Below, one piece after another: positions 43,179-52,871 of a stretch of DNA of 64,000 nt. The notes under the pieces were generated by a model. The model did no database searches. It was not told the DNA's origin and was given only the letters and a program-made list of their open reading frames with translations. Positions within the stretch are counted from its first letter, which is position 1. Each line of letters opens with the position of its first letter. Made by a program: the position numbers and the translations under genes. The stretch is from Cellulomonas sp. 73-145 (lineage in GTDB: Bacteria > Actinomycetota > Actinomycetes > Actinomycetales > Cellulomonadaceae), in the NCBI GenBank assembly GCA_001898185.1, contig MKTI01000010.1:1-64000 (forward strand), given 5' to 3'.

Positions 43179-44275
43179 TGGCCGTCGGATTCGCCCAGTG
43201 GGGCAACGACCTGTACACCGGTCGGCGCTCGTACGACATCGTCGGCCGCCGGCGCGTCTGGTACGTCGTCGCCGCCGTGCTCGTCGTCAGCTCCGTGGTG
43301 CTGCTCTTCGCCCCCGGGCTCAACCCGGGCATCGAGTTCCGCGGCGGCTCGGAGTTCGTCGTCTCCGGCATCTCGAACAAGGACCAGCAGCTGGCGGTCA
43401 CGACGGTGCAGGCCGTCGACACCAAGGAGGTGCCGCGCGTCAGCTCGGTGGGGAGCAGCGCGCTGCGCGTGCAGACCCGGACGCTGAGCAACACCCAGGT
43501 GGAGCAGGTCAAGGGCTCGCTGGCGAAGGCCTACGGGGTGCCCGAGACGCAGGTGACCAGCACGTTCATCGGCCCGACGTGGGGCGGTGACGTGTCCCGC
43601 AAGGCGGCGACCAGCCTCGTCGTGTTCCTCGTGCTCGTCGCGGCCGTCATGACGCTGTACTTCCGGAACTGGCGGATGGCCGTCTCGGCGCTCGTCGCGC
43701 TGTTCCACGACGTCACGCTGACCGCCGGCGTCTACGCGGCCGTCGGCTGGGAGGTCACCCCGGCGACGGTGGTCGGCTTCCTGACCATCCTCGGCTACTC
43801 GATCTACGACACCGTCGTGGTGTTCGACAAGGTGCGCGAGAACACGGACGGCGTGCTCGACCAGTCGCGCTACACCTACGCGGAGAAGGCCAACCTCGCG
43901 GTCAACCAGACGCTGGTGCGGTCGATCAACACGTCGGTCGTCGCGCTCCTGCCCGTCGCGTCGATCCTGTTCATCGGCGCGTTCGTCCTCGGCGCGGGGA
44001 CGCTGCGCGACATCGCCCTCGCCCTGTTCGTCGGCATGCTGGTCGGCACGTTCTCGTCCATCTTCCTGGCGACCCCGCTCGAGGTGACGCTCCGGGAGCG
44101 GGAGCCCGCGCTGCGTGCGCACCGCGACCGGGTGCTCGCCGCCCGGACCGGATCCGGTTCGCCGGCCGCTGCCGGCGAGGCACCCCTCGTGGGCGCCGCC
44201 ACGCGCACCGTCGGTCCGCTGCACCCCGGCTCGCACCAGGGCGTCGCGGCCCAGCCGCGCCGCCGGCGCCGGTGA
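43178..44275 (+). CDS. secF: Protein translocase subunit SecF
   Basis: A 365-residue partner of SecD. One helix and a short outside domain (GIEFRGGSEFVV) are followed by five helices with ALFHDVTLTAGVYA, GFLTILGYSIYDTVVVFDKV and NTSVVALLPVASILF, the SecF signatures. The C-terminal 50 residues are basic and Ala/Gly-rich. The stop overlaps the apt start (GTGA). Confidence 0.95.
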   Translation: MAVGFAQWGNDLYTGRRSYDIVGRRRVWYVVAAVLVVSSVVLLFAPGLNPGIEFRGGSEFVVSGISNKDQQLAVTTVQAVDTKEVPRVSSVGSSALRVQTRTLSNTQVEQVKGSLAKAYGVPETQVTSTFIGPTWGGDVSRKAATSLVVFLVLVAAVMTLYFRNWRMAVSALVALFHDVTLTAGVYAAVGWEVTPATVVGFLTILGYSIYDTVVVFDKVRENTDGVLDQSRYTYAEKANLAVNQTLVRSINTSVVALLPVASILFIGAFVLGAGTLRDIALALFVGMLVGTFSSIFLATPLEVTLREREPALRAHRDRVLAARTGSGSPAAAGEAPLVGAATRTVGPLHPGSHQGVAAQPRRRRR

Positions 44276-44835
44276 GCGCCGGGCCCGCAGCGTCCGGCGT
44301 CCCCGACCGTGCGGCGGTCGCGGCACGCGTCTCGGAGCTGATGCGCGAGGTTCCCGACTACCCGGAGCCGGGGATCCTGTTCCGCGACATCACCCCGGTG
44401 CTGGCCGACGCGCAGGCTTTCGCCGACCTGGTCGCCGTCATGGCCGCGGCCGCGCCCGGCCCGGTCGACCTGGTGGCGGGGATGGAGTCGCGCGGCTTCC
44501 TCCTCGCAGCACCGGTCGCGGTCGCGCTCGGCGCCGGCCTGGTGCCGGTGCGCAAGGCGGGCAAGCTGCCCGGTCCGACGCTCTCCGAGACCTACGAGCT
44601 CGAGTACGGCACGGCGACGCTGGAGCTGCACCCGTTCACCGTTCCGGCCGGCTCCCGGGTGCTCGTGCTCGACGACGTGCTGGCCACCGGTGGCACCGCG
44701 GCTGCCACGCTGCGCCTGTTCGCCGACTGCGGCGCCCAGGTGGTCGGCATCGGGGTCCTGGCCGAGCTGGCGGCGCTCCGAGGCCGCGACCAGGTGCCCG
44801 GCGTACCGGTGGACGCGCTGCTGACCCTGCCCTGA
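44272..44835 (+). CDS. apt: Adenine phosphoribosyltransferase
   Basis: A 187-residue purine salvage enzyme that joins adenine and PRPP to AMP. PDYPEPGILFRDITPVLAD is the N-terminal signature, and VLVLDDVLATGGTAAA is the PRPP-binding loop. GTG 44272 overlaps secF. Its place before the Rel gene is conserved in actinobacteria and links purine supply with the stringent response. Confidence 0.95.
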   Translation: MSAGPAASGVPDRAAVAARVSELMREVPDYPEPGILFRDITPVLADAQAFADLVAVMAAAAPGPVDLVAGMESRGFLLAAPVAVALGAGLVPVRKAGKLPGPTLSETYELEYGTATLELHPFTVPAGSRVLVLDDVLATGGTAAATLRLFADCGAQVVGIGVLAELAALRGRDQVPGVPVDALLTLP

Positions 44836-44973
44836 GGCTCCGCCCGGACGGGCTGCGTGACGGCCGCCGGACGTCCCGCCGTACACTCGCACGCACACAG
44901 CGGTGCCGCCCGACGGAATCGGTGACCCTCGTCGGGCGTTGGTAGTGGGACCGCGGGGAGAGGGGGTGTCGAC

Positions 44974-47283
44974 ATGACGGAGCAGCAGGTCGCGCCCGCG
45001 CAGTCGGACCCCGGAGACTCCCACGGTTCGAGCGCACGGTTGCGTGCCCGTCTCGCACGGCTGAGCGGCCGCGGGACGACGACGTCGCCGGCGATCGAGC
45101 CGGTGCTCCAGGCCGCCCGGACGAACCACCCGAAGGCCGACCTGTCGATCCTCGAGCAGGCCTACGCCGTCGCGGAGAAGGCCCACCGCGGCCAGCTGCG
45201 CAAGAGCGGTGACCCGTACATCACCCACCCCGTCGCGGTCGCCACCATCCTGGCTGAGCTGGGCATGACGCCGTCCACGCTGGCCGCGGCGCTCCTGCAC
45301 GACACCGTCGAGGACACCGACTATTCCCTCGACCAGCTGCGCGCCGACTTCGGTCCCGAGGTCGCGATGCTGGTCGACGGCGTGACCAAGCTCGACAAGG
45401 TGCAGTACGGGGATGCCGCCCAGGCCGAGACCGTCCGCAAGATGGTCGTCGCGATGGCGCACGACATCCGCGTCCTGGTCATCAAGCTGGCCGACCGGCT
45501 GCACAACGCGCGCACCTGGAAGTTCGTCTCCCCGGCCTCCGCCGAGCGCAAGGCGCGCGAGACGCTCGAGATCTACGCCCCGCTGGCCCACCGGCTCGGC
45601 ATGAACACCATCAAGTGGGAGCTCGAGGACCTGTCGTTCGCGACGCTGTACCCCAAGGTCTACGACGAGATCGTGCACCTGGTGGCCGAGCGGGCGCCGG
45701 CCCGGGAGGAGTACCTGGGGATCGTCCGCGAGCAGGTCAGCGCCGACCTGCGGACCGCGAAGATCAAGGCGACCGTCACTGGTCGCCCGAAGCACTACTA
45801 CTCGATCTACCAGAAGATGATCGTGCGGGGCCGCGACTTCGCCGACATCTACGACCTGGTGGGCGTGCGCGTCCTGGTCGACACGGTCCGTGACTGCTAT
45901 GCGGCGCTCGGCGCGCTGCACGCGCGATGGAACCCGGTGCCGGGCCGGTTCAAGGACTACATCGCGATGCCCAAGTTCAACCTGTACCAGTCGCTGCACA
46001 CGACGGTGATCGGGCCCGGCGGCAAGCCGGTGGAGATCCAGATCCGCACGCACGACATGCACCGTCGTGCGGAGTACGGCGTCGCGGCCCACTGGAAGTA
46101 CAAGGAGAACGCGAAGAACGGCACCGCCGAGGCGGCCGGCGACATGACGTGGCTGCGCCAGCTGGTCGACTGGCAGAAGGAGACGGCCGACCCGACGGAG
46201 TTCCTCGACTCGCTGCGCTTCGAGATCGCCGGGTCCGAGGTCTACGTCTTCACCCCCAAGGGCGACGTCATCGCGCTGCCGCAGGGATCGACGCCCGTCG
46301 ACTTCGCCTACGCCGTGCACACGCAGGTGGGCCACCGCACGATGGGCGCCCGGGTCAACGGCCGCCTCGTGCCGCTGGACTCGACGCTCGAGAACGGCGA
46401 CGTCGTCGACGTCTTCACCTCCAAGTCCGAGACCGCCGGCCCGTCGCGCGACTGGCTGGGCTTCGTCAAGAGCCCACGCGCCCGCAACAAGATCCGGCAG
46501 TGGTTCACCAAGGAGCGCCGCGAGGAGGCCGTCGAGCGCGGCAAGGACGCGCTGGCCAAGGCGATGCGCAAGCAGAACCTGCCCATGCAGCGGCTGCTGT
46601 CGCACGAGTCGCTCGTCGCCCTGGCGAACGAGATGCGGTACCCGGACGTCACCGCGCTGTACGGGGCGATCGGGGAGAACCAGGTCGCCGCCAGCACCGT
46701 GGTCCAGCGGCTGGTGCACTCTCTCGGCGGCGAGCCCGCGGCGGAGGAGGACATCGCCGAGACGGCGCGTCCCGGGCCGACGGCCCGGCGGGTGCGCACC
46801 GGCGACCCGGGAGTGGTGGTCAAGGGCGTCGACGACGTCTGGGTCAAGCTCGCCAAGTGCTGCACGCCGGTGCCCGGCGACGAGATCATCGGCTTCGTCA
46901 CCCGCGGAGCCGGCGTCAGCGTGCACCGGGCGGACTGCGTGAACGTCGACAACCTGCGCAGCCAGCCCGAGCGGCTGGTGGACGTCAGCTGGGGTCACAC
47001 GAGCTCGCAGCTGTTCCTGGTGCAGATCCAGGTCGAGGCGCTGGACCGGTCCCGGCTTCTGTCGGACGTCACCCGGGTGCTGTCCGACCACCACGTCAAC
47101 ATCCTGTCGGCGGCGGTCTCCACGTCCCGGGACCGCGTGGCGCTGTCCCGGTTCGTGTTCGAGATGGCAGAGCCGTCCCACCTGGCCTCGGTGCTCTCCG
47201 CGGTCCGGAAGGTCGAGGGCGTCTTCGACGTCTACCGGATCACCGGAGCCCGTACGGCGGACGAGCCGGCCATCCGGGCCTGA
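44974..47283 (+). CDS. relA: Bifunctional (p)ppGpp synthetase/hydrolase Rel
   Basis: A 769-residue long RelA/SpoT homologue. The N-terminal HD hydrolase is intact (His85 in [13 protein letters not shown] at 108-116). The synthetase domain has [28 protein letters not shown] and [16 protein letters not shown] domain ([14 protein letters not shown]) follows, then the conserved Cys cluster [11 protein letters not shown], and a C-terminal ACT domain. It should both make and degrade (p)ppGpp on the ribosome. ATG 44974 is the start, after a 138-base upstream region. Confidence 0.97.
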   Translation: MTEQQVAPAQSDPGDSHGSSARLRARLARLSGRGTTTSPAIEPVLQAARTNHPKADLSILEQAYAVAEKAHRGQLRKSGDPYITHPVAVATILAELGMTPSTLAAALLHDTVEDTDYSLDQLRADFGPEVAMLVDGVTKLDKVQYGDAAQAETVRKMVVAMAHDIRVLVIKLADRLHNARTWKFVSPASAERKARETLEIYAPLAHRLGMNTIKWELEDLSFATLYPKVYDEIVHLVAERAPAREEYLGIVREQVSADLRTAKIKATVTGRPKHYYSIYQKMIVRGRDFADIYDLVGVRVLVDTVRDCYAALGALHARWNPVPGRFKDYIAMPKFNLYQSLHTTVIGPGGKPVEIQIRTHDMHRRAEYGVAAHWKYKENAKNGTAEAAGDMTWLRQLVDWQKETADPTEFLDSLRFEIAGSEVYVFTPKGDVIALPQGSTPVDFAYAVHTQVGHRTMGARVNGRLVPLDSTLENGDVVDVFTSKSETAGPSRDWLGFVKSPRARNKIRQWFTKERREEAVERGKDALAKAMRKQNLPMQRLLSHESLVALANEMRYPDVTALYGAIGENQVAASTVVQRLVHSLGGEPAAEEDIAETARPGPTARRVRTGDPGVVVKGVDDVWVKLAKCCTPVPGDEIIGFVTRGAGVSVHRADCVNVDNLRSQPERLVDVSWGHTSSQLFLVQIQVEALDRSRLLSDVTRVLSDHHVNILSAAVSTSRDRVALSRFVFEMAEPSHLASVLSAVRKVEGVFDVYRITGARTADEPAIRA

Positions 47284-47316
47284 GCCCGTTCCTGGCGACC
47301 CGCCGGGTCCGGGTCC

Positions 47317-47874
47317 TCACAGCCGTCCGAGCAGCTCGCGAGCCTGCCGCAGCCCGCGTCCGCCCGCGGCCTCCTCCAGCCGCGCCCGGGCCGCCGCAGG
47401 GTCGAACCCGAGCCCGCACAGCCCCTCGAGCAGCACGGCAGCCACCGGCGCGGGCAGCCACCGTGCGACGTCCAGCCCCGTCCGCTGCACGGTGGTCACC
47501 CGGGTGCGACCCAGGGTCAGGACGTCCTCCGCGGGGAGCGGGGCCTCGGCACTCGACCGCCATGGGTCAGGGTCCGTACGCCGGCCCCGCGGCGGAACGA
47601 GCACGTCGACGCGTGACGGTGCAGGACCGCCGAGGTGCACCCATGCGGCACTCGCCCGGCCGACCACGCCGCGAGCAGGCACGACGTCCGCGACGGCAGC
47701 CAGCCGCATGGTCGGTGAGACGTCGAGACCGGCAGCGACGGCGACGTCGCCCCACAGCACCGCCACCGTCCCGTCGCGGCACATGCCGGCCCACGCAAGC
47801 GCACCGACATCGCTCCTGCGTACAAGCTCGGGAACGGGTACGCGGACGGGCACGAGTGCATGGAGCGCGGACAC
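47317..47874 (-). CDS. AbiEi-like hypothetical protein
   Basis: A 185-residue protein resembling the C-terminal part of AbiEi-type antitoxin proteins common in actinobacteria. It has a strand-rich middle (ASAAWVHLGGPAPSRVDVLV), then TRVTTVQRTGLDVARWL, which in that group precedes the helical end. No N-terminal winged helix is visible, and no AbiEii toxin is next to it. It is an orphan of uncertain role. GTG 47874 is the start; the gene is convergent with rel. Confidence 0.5.
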   Translation of the reverse strand: MSALHALVPVRVPVPELVRRSDVGALAWAGMCRDGTVAVLWGDVAVAAGLDVSPTMRLAAVADVVPARGVVGRASAAWVHLGGPAPSRVDVLVPPRGRRTDPDPWRSSAEAPLPAEDVLTLGRTRVTTVQRTGLDVARWLPAPVAAVLLEGLCGLGFDPAAARARLEEAAGGRGLRQARELLGRL

Positions 47875-47954
47875 GCCGTCAGCATGCCGTCGGGCACCGC
47901 GACCGGTTGACCGCCCTGTGGACGACCCCGGCCGCGGGGCCCGACAGCAGGCGC

Positions 47955-49733
47955 TCAGCCCCGGGCGTCCTGCGCTGCGCGCTGAACCTGCTCGAGCCAG
48001 GCGCGGCGAGCGTCGAGCGCCGCCTGCGCCTCCGCCACGGCGCGGGCGTCACCCTTGGCGCGGGCACGAGCGAGGTCCGCCTCGAGACCGGCGATCGCCT
48101 GCTCGAGCTGGGCGGCAGCCCCCTCGGCGCGCGCCCTCGTCTCCGGGTTGGTCCGGCGCCACTGGGCGTCGTCCGCCTCCCGGACGGCCTGCTCGACCGC
48201 CCGGAGACGGCCCTCGACGCGCTGCACGTCCCCGCGTGGCACCTTCCCGGCCGCCTCCCAGCGCTCCTGCACGGAACGCAGGGCCGCCTTGGCAGCCCCG
48301 AGGTTCCGGACCGGCAGCAGGGCCTCCGCCTCGGCAAGCAGCGCCTCCTTGACGACGAGGTTCGCCTGGTACTCCGTGTCGGTGGCCTGGTTGGCCGCGT
48401 CGCGTGCCGCGAAGAAGGCGTCCTGGGCGGCGCGGAACCGGGCCCACAGCGCGTCGTCGACCGGGCGGCTGGCCCGTCCGGCGGCCTTCCACTGCGTCAT
48501 GAGGTCACGGAAGGCACCCGCCGTCGGCCCCCACTCGGTGCTGGCGGACAGCCGCTCGGCCTCGGCCACCAGCGCCTCCTTGGCGCCCTTGGCTGCGGCG
48601 TTCCGCGACTCGAGTTCGGCGAAGAAGTGCCGCCGCTCGCGGTCGAACGTGGTGCGCGCGTGGCTGAACCGCTTCCAGAGCGCCTCCTCCGTCGCCCTGT
48701 CGAGACGCGGCCCGGAGCGCTGGGCCTCCTTCCACTGGTCCAGCAGCTCGCGGAGCTGTTCGCCCGCCGGCCGCCACTGGATCCGGCTGGGGTCCGTCTC
48801 GGCGATCTTCTCCGCCTGCTCCACCAACGTGGTGCGCGCAGCGGCAGCAGCCTCGCGCGCGGCCGCGCGCTCGGCCTCGGCGGCGGCACGCCGCTCGGCA
48901 GCGACGGCACGCAGGGCGTCCAGGCGCTCGCGCAGCCCGACGAGGTCACCGACCGCTGCAGGCGCCGCCAGCTCCTCGGTCAGCTTGCCGAGGGTCTGGT
49001 CGATCTCCTTGACCGAGAGGTCCGTCGCGGAGAGCCGCGCCTCGAACAGCACCACCTTGGCCTGCAGGTCGAGGAACCGGCGCACGTAGAGCGCGAGTGC
49101 CTCGTCCGGGGTGGCGCCGGGGAACTGGCCGACCTCACGCTCGGTCTCGCCGTCGCGGACGAACACCGTCCCGGCGTCGTCCACGCGGCCGAACTCGGCC
49201 GCGCGCGCCGCTTCAGCGGGGTCCACCGGCGCGACCGGGGCGGGCGCTGCAGCCGGTGCAGCCGCCGCCGCGGGTCGGCCGGCAGGACGAGGCGTCGGCC
49301 GAACCGAGGCGGGGCTGGGGCGCGGGCCGGGGCGAGGAGTCGGCCGGGGTCCGGGGACCGGGGCCGACGGTGCGGGGGCCGTGTCGGGCAGCGGGGTCCC
49401 GGCCTCCGGCGCAGCCGGTGCGTCGGAGGCCGTGGGCTCCGCGGCGTCGGCGTCGGCGGCGTCCGTGGTGGCCGTCGGCTCCGTGCTCTCGTCGGCGGGC
49501 GCGCCGTCGTCACCCTGGTCAGCAGCAGCGGGATCCTCGTCGGACGACGCTGCAGGAGCGGGCTCCTCGTCGGACGACGCGGCAGCAGCAGGCTGCTCGG
49601 CGGGGGCGGTCACCGGCTCGGGGGCGGGCTCAGCCGCGGTGTCGACGTCGTTCGCGGCCTCCGCCGTGGTGGGGACCGTCGTGGCCTCGCCGTCCTCGTC
49701 GGGCGCCGTCGGCGTCTGGGGGCTCTGCGTCAC
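47955..49733 (-). CDS. DUF349 domain protein with low-complexity N-terminus
   Basis: A 592-residue protein. Residues 1-175 are almost entirely Ala/Pro/Asp/Glu/Thr and disordered. The rest is coiled-coil and repeats of the DUF349 unit, each with a W and a KRF-like segment (LLDQWKEAQRSG, ALWKRFSHARTTF, LMTQWKAAGRAS, ALWARFRAAQDAFF, and one more). Function unknown; related proteins occur near hisS in actinobacteria. GTG 49733 overlaps the stop of the cyclophilin gene upstream (GTGA). Confidence 0.85.
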   Translation of the reverse strand: MTQSPQTPTAPDEDGEATTVPTTAEAANDVDTAAEPAPEPVTAPAEQPAAAASSDEEPAPAASSDEDPAAADQGDDGAPADESTEPTATTDAADADAAEPTASDAPAAPEAGTPLPDTAPAPSAPVPGPRPTPRPGPRPSPASVRPTPRPAGRPAAAAAPAAAPAPVAPVDPAEAARAAEFGRVDDAGTVFVRDGETEREVGQFPGATPDEALALYVRRFLDLQAKVVLFEARLSATDLSVKEIDQTLGKLTEELAAPAAVGDLVGLRERLDALRAVAAERRAAAEAERAAAREAAAAARTTLVEQAEKIAETDPSRIQWRPAGEQLRELLDQWKEAQRSGPRLDRATEEALWKRFSHARTTFDRERRHFFAELESRNAAAKGAKEALVAEAERLSASTEWGPTAGAFRDLMTQWKAAGRASRPVDDALWARFRAAQDAFFAARDAANQATDTEYQANLVVKEALLAEAEALLPVRNLGAAKAALRSVQERWEAAGKVPRGDVQRVEGRLRAVEQAVREADDAQWRRTNPETRARAEGAAAQLEQAIAGLEADLARARAKGDARAVAEAQAALDARRAWLEQVQRAAQDARG

Positions 49734-50512
49734 TGGGTCTCCACTCCCTCGATGATGACGTCCGACGCCGGGGCGGTGGTGGTACCCACCGTCACGGTGC
49801 CCGCGTCTGCGATGGCCTTCAGCACGTCCTGACCGGACGTGATGTGGCCGAACACGGTGTAGCCGCCAGCCGAGTCCGACGGGATCGTCGAGTCGGCGTA
49901 GACCAGGAAGAACTGGCTGCCCATCGAGCTGCCGTTGCCGGACTGCCGCGCCATCGCGACGGTGCCGGCCTTGTACACGTTGTCAGCGGGGGCGTTCTCG
50001 ATCGGCCCCCAGCTGTACCCGGGGCCTCCGGTGCCCGTCGCCGTCGGGTCGCCGCACTGCAGAACGTAGATGCCCGAGGTGACCAGCCGATGGCACTTGG
50101 TCGAGTCGAAGTAGCCCTGGCCGGCGAGCGTCACGAAGTTCGCGACGGCCTGCGGCGCCGCAGCCCCGTCGAGCGTCATCGTGATGTCGCCCTTGTTGGT
50201 GATGACCTTCGCCGTCCAGGTGCGGTTCTGCGCCAGCGACTTGTCGGGCAGCACGCCGCCGTTGCCCGTGCGTGCCGCCGTCGAGATCGTCGCCTGGCCC
50301 GAGGGCGTCGCGCTCGGTGCGGCGGCGGCCTTGCCGCCGTCCCGGTTCAGGCTGATCACGAGCACCACCACGATGGCGACGACCGCGACCGCGGACCCGA
50401 TGCCGAGCCCGAGGCGCTGGCGGTGACGGCGCCTCGCCCGCGCGCGAGCCTGGCGCTCTTGCCACTTCTCGAGCCGCCGACGCTCGTACTCCCGCTCCCG
50501 CTTGCTGGACAC
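49730..50512 (-). CDS. Membrane-anchored cyclophilin-type peptidyl-prolyl isomerase
   Basis: A 260-residue protein: a very basic cytoplasmic start (SSKREREYERRRLEKWQERQ), one membrane helix (SAVAVVAIVVVLVISL) and an outside cyclophilin domain. The domain has VITNKGDITMTLDGAAAPQA, VANFVTLAGQGYFDSTKCHRL and GSQFFLVYADS, typical of the Ppi proteins beside hisS in actinobacteria. The active-site region is partly altered compared with classical cyclophilins. GTG 50512 has GAGGGG ahead. It is divergent from the metallo-hydrolase gene. Confidence 0.88.
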   Translation of the reverse strand: MSSKREREYERRRLEKWQERQARARARRRHRQRLGLGIGSAVAVVAIVVVLVISLNRDGGKAAAAPSATPSGQATISTAARTGNGGVLPDKSLAQNRTWTAKVITNKGDITMTLDGAAAPQAVANFVTLAGQGYFDSTKCHRLVTSGIYVLQCGDPTATGTGGPGYSWGPIENAPADNVYKAGTVAMARQSGNGSSMGSQFFLVYADSTIPSDSAGGYTVFGHITSGQDVLKAIADAGTVTVGTTTAPASDVIIEGVETQ

Positions 50513-50700
50513 GCCCACCCCTCGTGATGTGCGGGCCAGGTGAGTGGGACCACCTGCGGCACCGCGCCGTAGGACCGGGCACAGTCTAGGCAAGGGGCGC
50601 GGCGCCACGACCACCACGCCCGCTGGTCCGACGGTGGATCTCGTCTGCCGTGCGCACGAGGTGGACGCGGTCCACGGACCGACGGTCGTACCGTGCCGGG

Positions 50701-51453
50701 GTGGAGGTCCTCGAGGTGATCTCGCCCCTGCTCGGGGCCCGCTGCTGCGTCGTCGTGGGGGAGCAGGCGTCCTGCGTGGTCGTCGACCCCGGCGCCCTGG
50801 TCGCGGACACGGTCGTCGCGCTCGTGGCGCAGCGGGGTCTGCGACCGCAGGCGGTGCTGGCGACGCACGGGCACGCCGACCACACGTGGGACGCGGGTCG
50901 CCTGTCCGACCGGTTCGGCGTCCCCGTCGTCGTGCACGCGGACGACGTCTACCGGCTCGCGGACCCGTGGGGGACGCTCGGCGTGCTCGGCGCGGCGGTC
51001 GGCTCGCCCGACGGTCCGCTCGCCGCCGAGCTCCGACGGCTCGGCGCCGACCCGTCGGAGTGGGTCGCACCGCACGACGTGCGCCCGGTGTGCGCGGACG
51101 GCGCCGCCGAGGAGCGGCTCGTGCTCGGAGAGCTCTCCGTGGTGGCCCGGCACGCGCCCGGTCACACCGAGGGATCGGTCGTCTACGTGCTGGAACCACC
51201 GGACGAGCGGCCGATCGCCCTCACGGGGGACGTGCTGTTCGCCGGCACCGTCGGCCGGACGGACCTTCCGGGGGGCGACGCCGTGGCCATGAGCCGGACG
51301 CTCCGGCTCGTCGTGCGCTCGCTCCCGCCCCGGTCCGTCGTCCTCCCGGGGCACGGCCCGGCGACCGACCTGGTGACCGAGCTGGCGCGGAACCCCCTAC
51401 CTGCGCTGAGCCGCGGACCGCCCTGGCGCGCTGTTCTGGGAGGATCGGTGCCC
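50701..51453 (+). CDS. Metallo-beta-lactamase fold hydrolase, open into hisS
   Basis: A hydrolase of the glyoxalase II-like branch of the metallo-beta-lactamase fold. Metal motif THGHADHTWDAG (HxHxDH) is followed by ARHAPGHTEGSV, ALTGDVLFAGTVGRTDLPGGD and VLPGHGPATDL, the later metal ligands. No stop codon ends it: after VLPGHG and a 25-residue linker the frame runs directly into the HisRS coding region, so a 705-residue fusion is possible. GTG 50701 is the start. In other actinobacteria the same hydrolase is a separate gene beside hisS. Confidence 0.8.
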
Positions 51454-52818
51454 ATGGCACGCCCCACACCGCTGTCCGGATTCCCCGAGTGGCTCCCCGA
51501 AGGTCGGATCGTCGAGCAGCACGTGCTGGACGTTCTTCGGCGCACGTTCGAGCTGCACGGCTTCGCCGGTGTGGAGACCCGCGCCGTCGAGCCGCTGGAC
51601 CAGCTGCTGCGCAAGGGGGAGACCTCGAAGGAGGTCTACGTGCTGCGGCGCCTGCAGGCCGACCCGCAGCAGGAGGAGCGGGGCGACACCCTCGGCCTGC
51701 ACTTCGACCTCACCGTGCCGTTCGCGCGGTACGTGCTGGAGAACGCCGGGCACCTCGCCTTCCCGTTCCGCCGGTACCAGATCCAGAAGGTGTGGCGCGG
51801 TGAGCGACCCCAGGACGGGCGGTTCCGGGAGTTCATCCAGGCGGACATCGACGTGGTGGGCGCCGGCTCGCTGCCATACCACTACGAGGTCGAGCTGCCG
51901 CTGGTGATGGCCGAGGCGCTCTCCGCGCTGCAGGAGGTCGGCGTGCCGCCGGTGCGGGTGCTGGTGAACAACCGGAAGGTCGCGGAGGGCTTCTACCGCG
52001 GCCTGGGTCTGGACGACGTCGAGGCGGTGCTGCGGAGCATCGACAAGCTCGACAAGGTCGGCCCGGAGGTGGTGGCCGAGCTGCTGGTGGAGGAGGCAGG
52101 GGCGTCCGCCGACCAGGCGACGGCCTGCCTCGAGCTCGCGGCGATCTCCGGGCCGGACGAGGGCGTCGTCGACCGCGTGCGGGACCTGGCGAAGCGGTAC
52201 GACGTCACGTCCGACCTTCTCGACGAGGGGCTGCAGGAGCTCGGCACGCTCATCCGGGCGGCCGCCGCACGGCTGCCGGGCATCGTCGTCGCGGACCTGA
52301 AGATCGCGCGAGGCCTGGACTACTACACCGGCTCGGTCTACGAGACGGTGCTCGTGGGCCACGAGCACCTCGGGTCCATCTGCTCCGGCGGCCGGTACGA
52401 CACCCTGGCGTCGGACGGTGCCACGACCTACCCCGGCGTCGGCCTCTCGGTCGGCGTCAGCCGGCTCGTCTCCCGGCTGCTGTCCGCCGGCCTGGTGCGC
52501 GCGACGCGTGCCGTGCCGACCGCCGTGCTGGTGGCCGTGACGGACGAGGACTCGCGGCAGCGCTCGGACGAGGTGGCGGCCACGCTGCGGAGCCGTGGGA
52601 TCCCCGTCGAGGTCGCCCCGGCGGCGGCCAAGTTCGGCAAGCAGATCCGGCACGCGGACCGCCGCGGCATCCCGTTCGTCTGGTTCCTCGGCGCCGACGG
52701 CGCGCCGGACGAGGTCAAGGACATCCGCTCCGGCGAGCAGGTGGCTGCCGACGCGGCGGCCTGGGAACCGCCCGCGGCCGACCGGTGGCCCAGGGTCGTG
52801 CCGGGAGACGCGCACTAG
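51454..52818 (+). CDS. hisS: Histidyl-tRNA synthetase
   Basis: A 454-residue class II synthetase. [18 protein letters not shown] (motif 2 region begins [20 protein letters not shown]), the histidine motifs [13 protein letters not shown] and SGGRYD, and a C-terminal anticodon domain ([25 protein letters not shown]) are all present. ATG 51454 has GGGAGGA nine bases ahead, so separate translation is well supported, even though the hydrolase frame upstream stays open into it. It is longer than the minimal HisRS and belongs to the actinobacterial/eukaryote-like branch. Confidence 0.93.
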   Translation: MARPTPLSGFPEWLPEGRIVEQHVLDVLRRTFELHGFAGVETRAVEPLDQLLRKGETSKEVYVLRRLQADPQQEERGDTLGLHFDLTVPFARYVLENAGHLAFPFRRYQIQKVWRGERPQDGRFREFIQADIDVVGAGSLPYHYEVELPLVMAEALSALQEVGVPPVRVLVNNRKVAEGFYRGLGLDDVEAVLRSIDKLDKVGPEVVAELLVEEAGASADQATACLELAAISGPDEGVVDRVRDLAKRYDVTSDLLDEGLQELGTLIRAAAARLPGIVVADLKIARGLDYYTGSVYETVLVGHEHLGSICSGGRYDTLASDGATTYPGVGLSVGVSRLVSRLLSAGLVRATRAVPTAVLVAVTDEDSRQRSDEVAATLRSRGIPVEVAPAAAKFGKQIRHADRRGIPFVWFLGADGAPDEVKDIRSGEQVAADAAAWEPPAADRWPRVVPGDAH

Positions 52819-52871
52819 GATCGTGCGGGCGCCCCGCCGGGCGCGCACCCCCTGACGACGAAGGACGACCC

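Noticed and set aside
45927..49832. 1301-codon plus-strand frame over rel and the DUF349 gene
   Set aside because: Overlaps rel in another frame and runs antisense to DUF349; composition is shadow-like.
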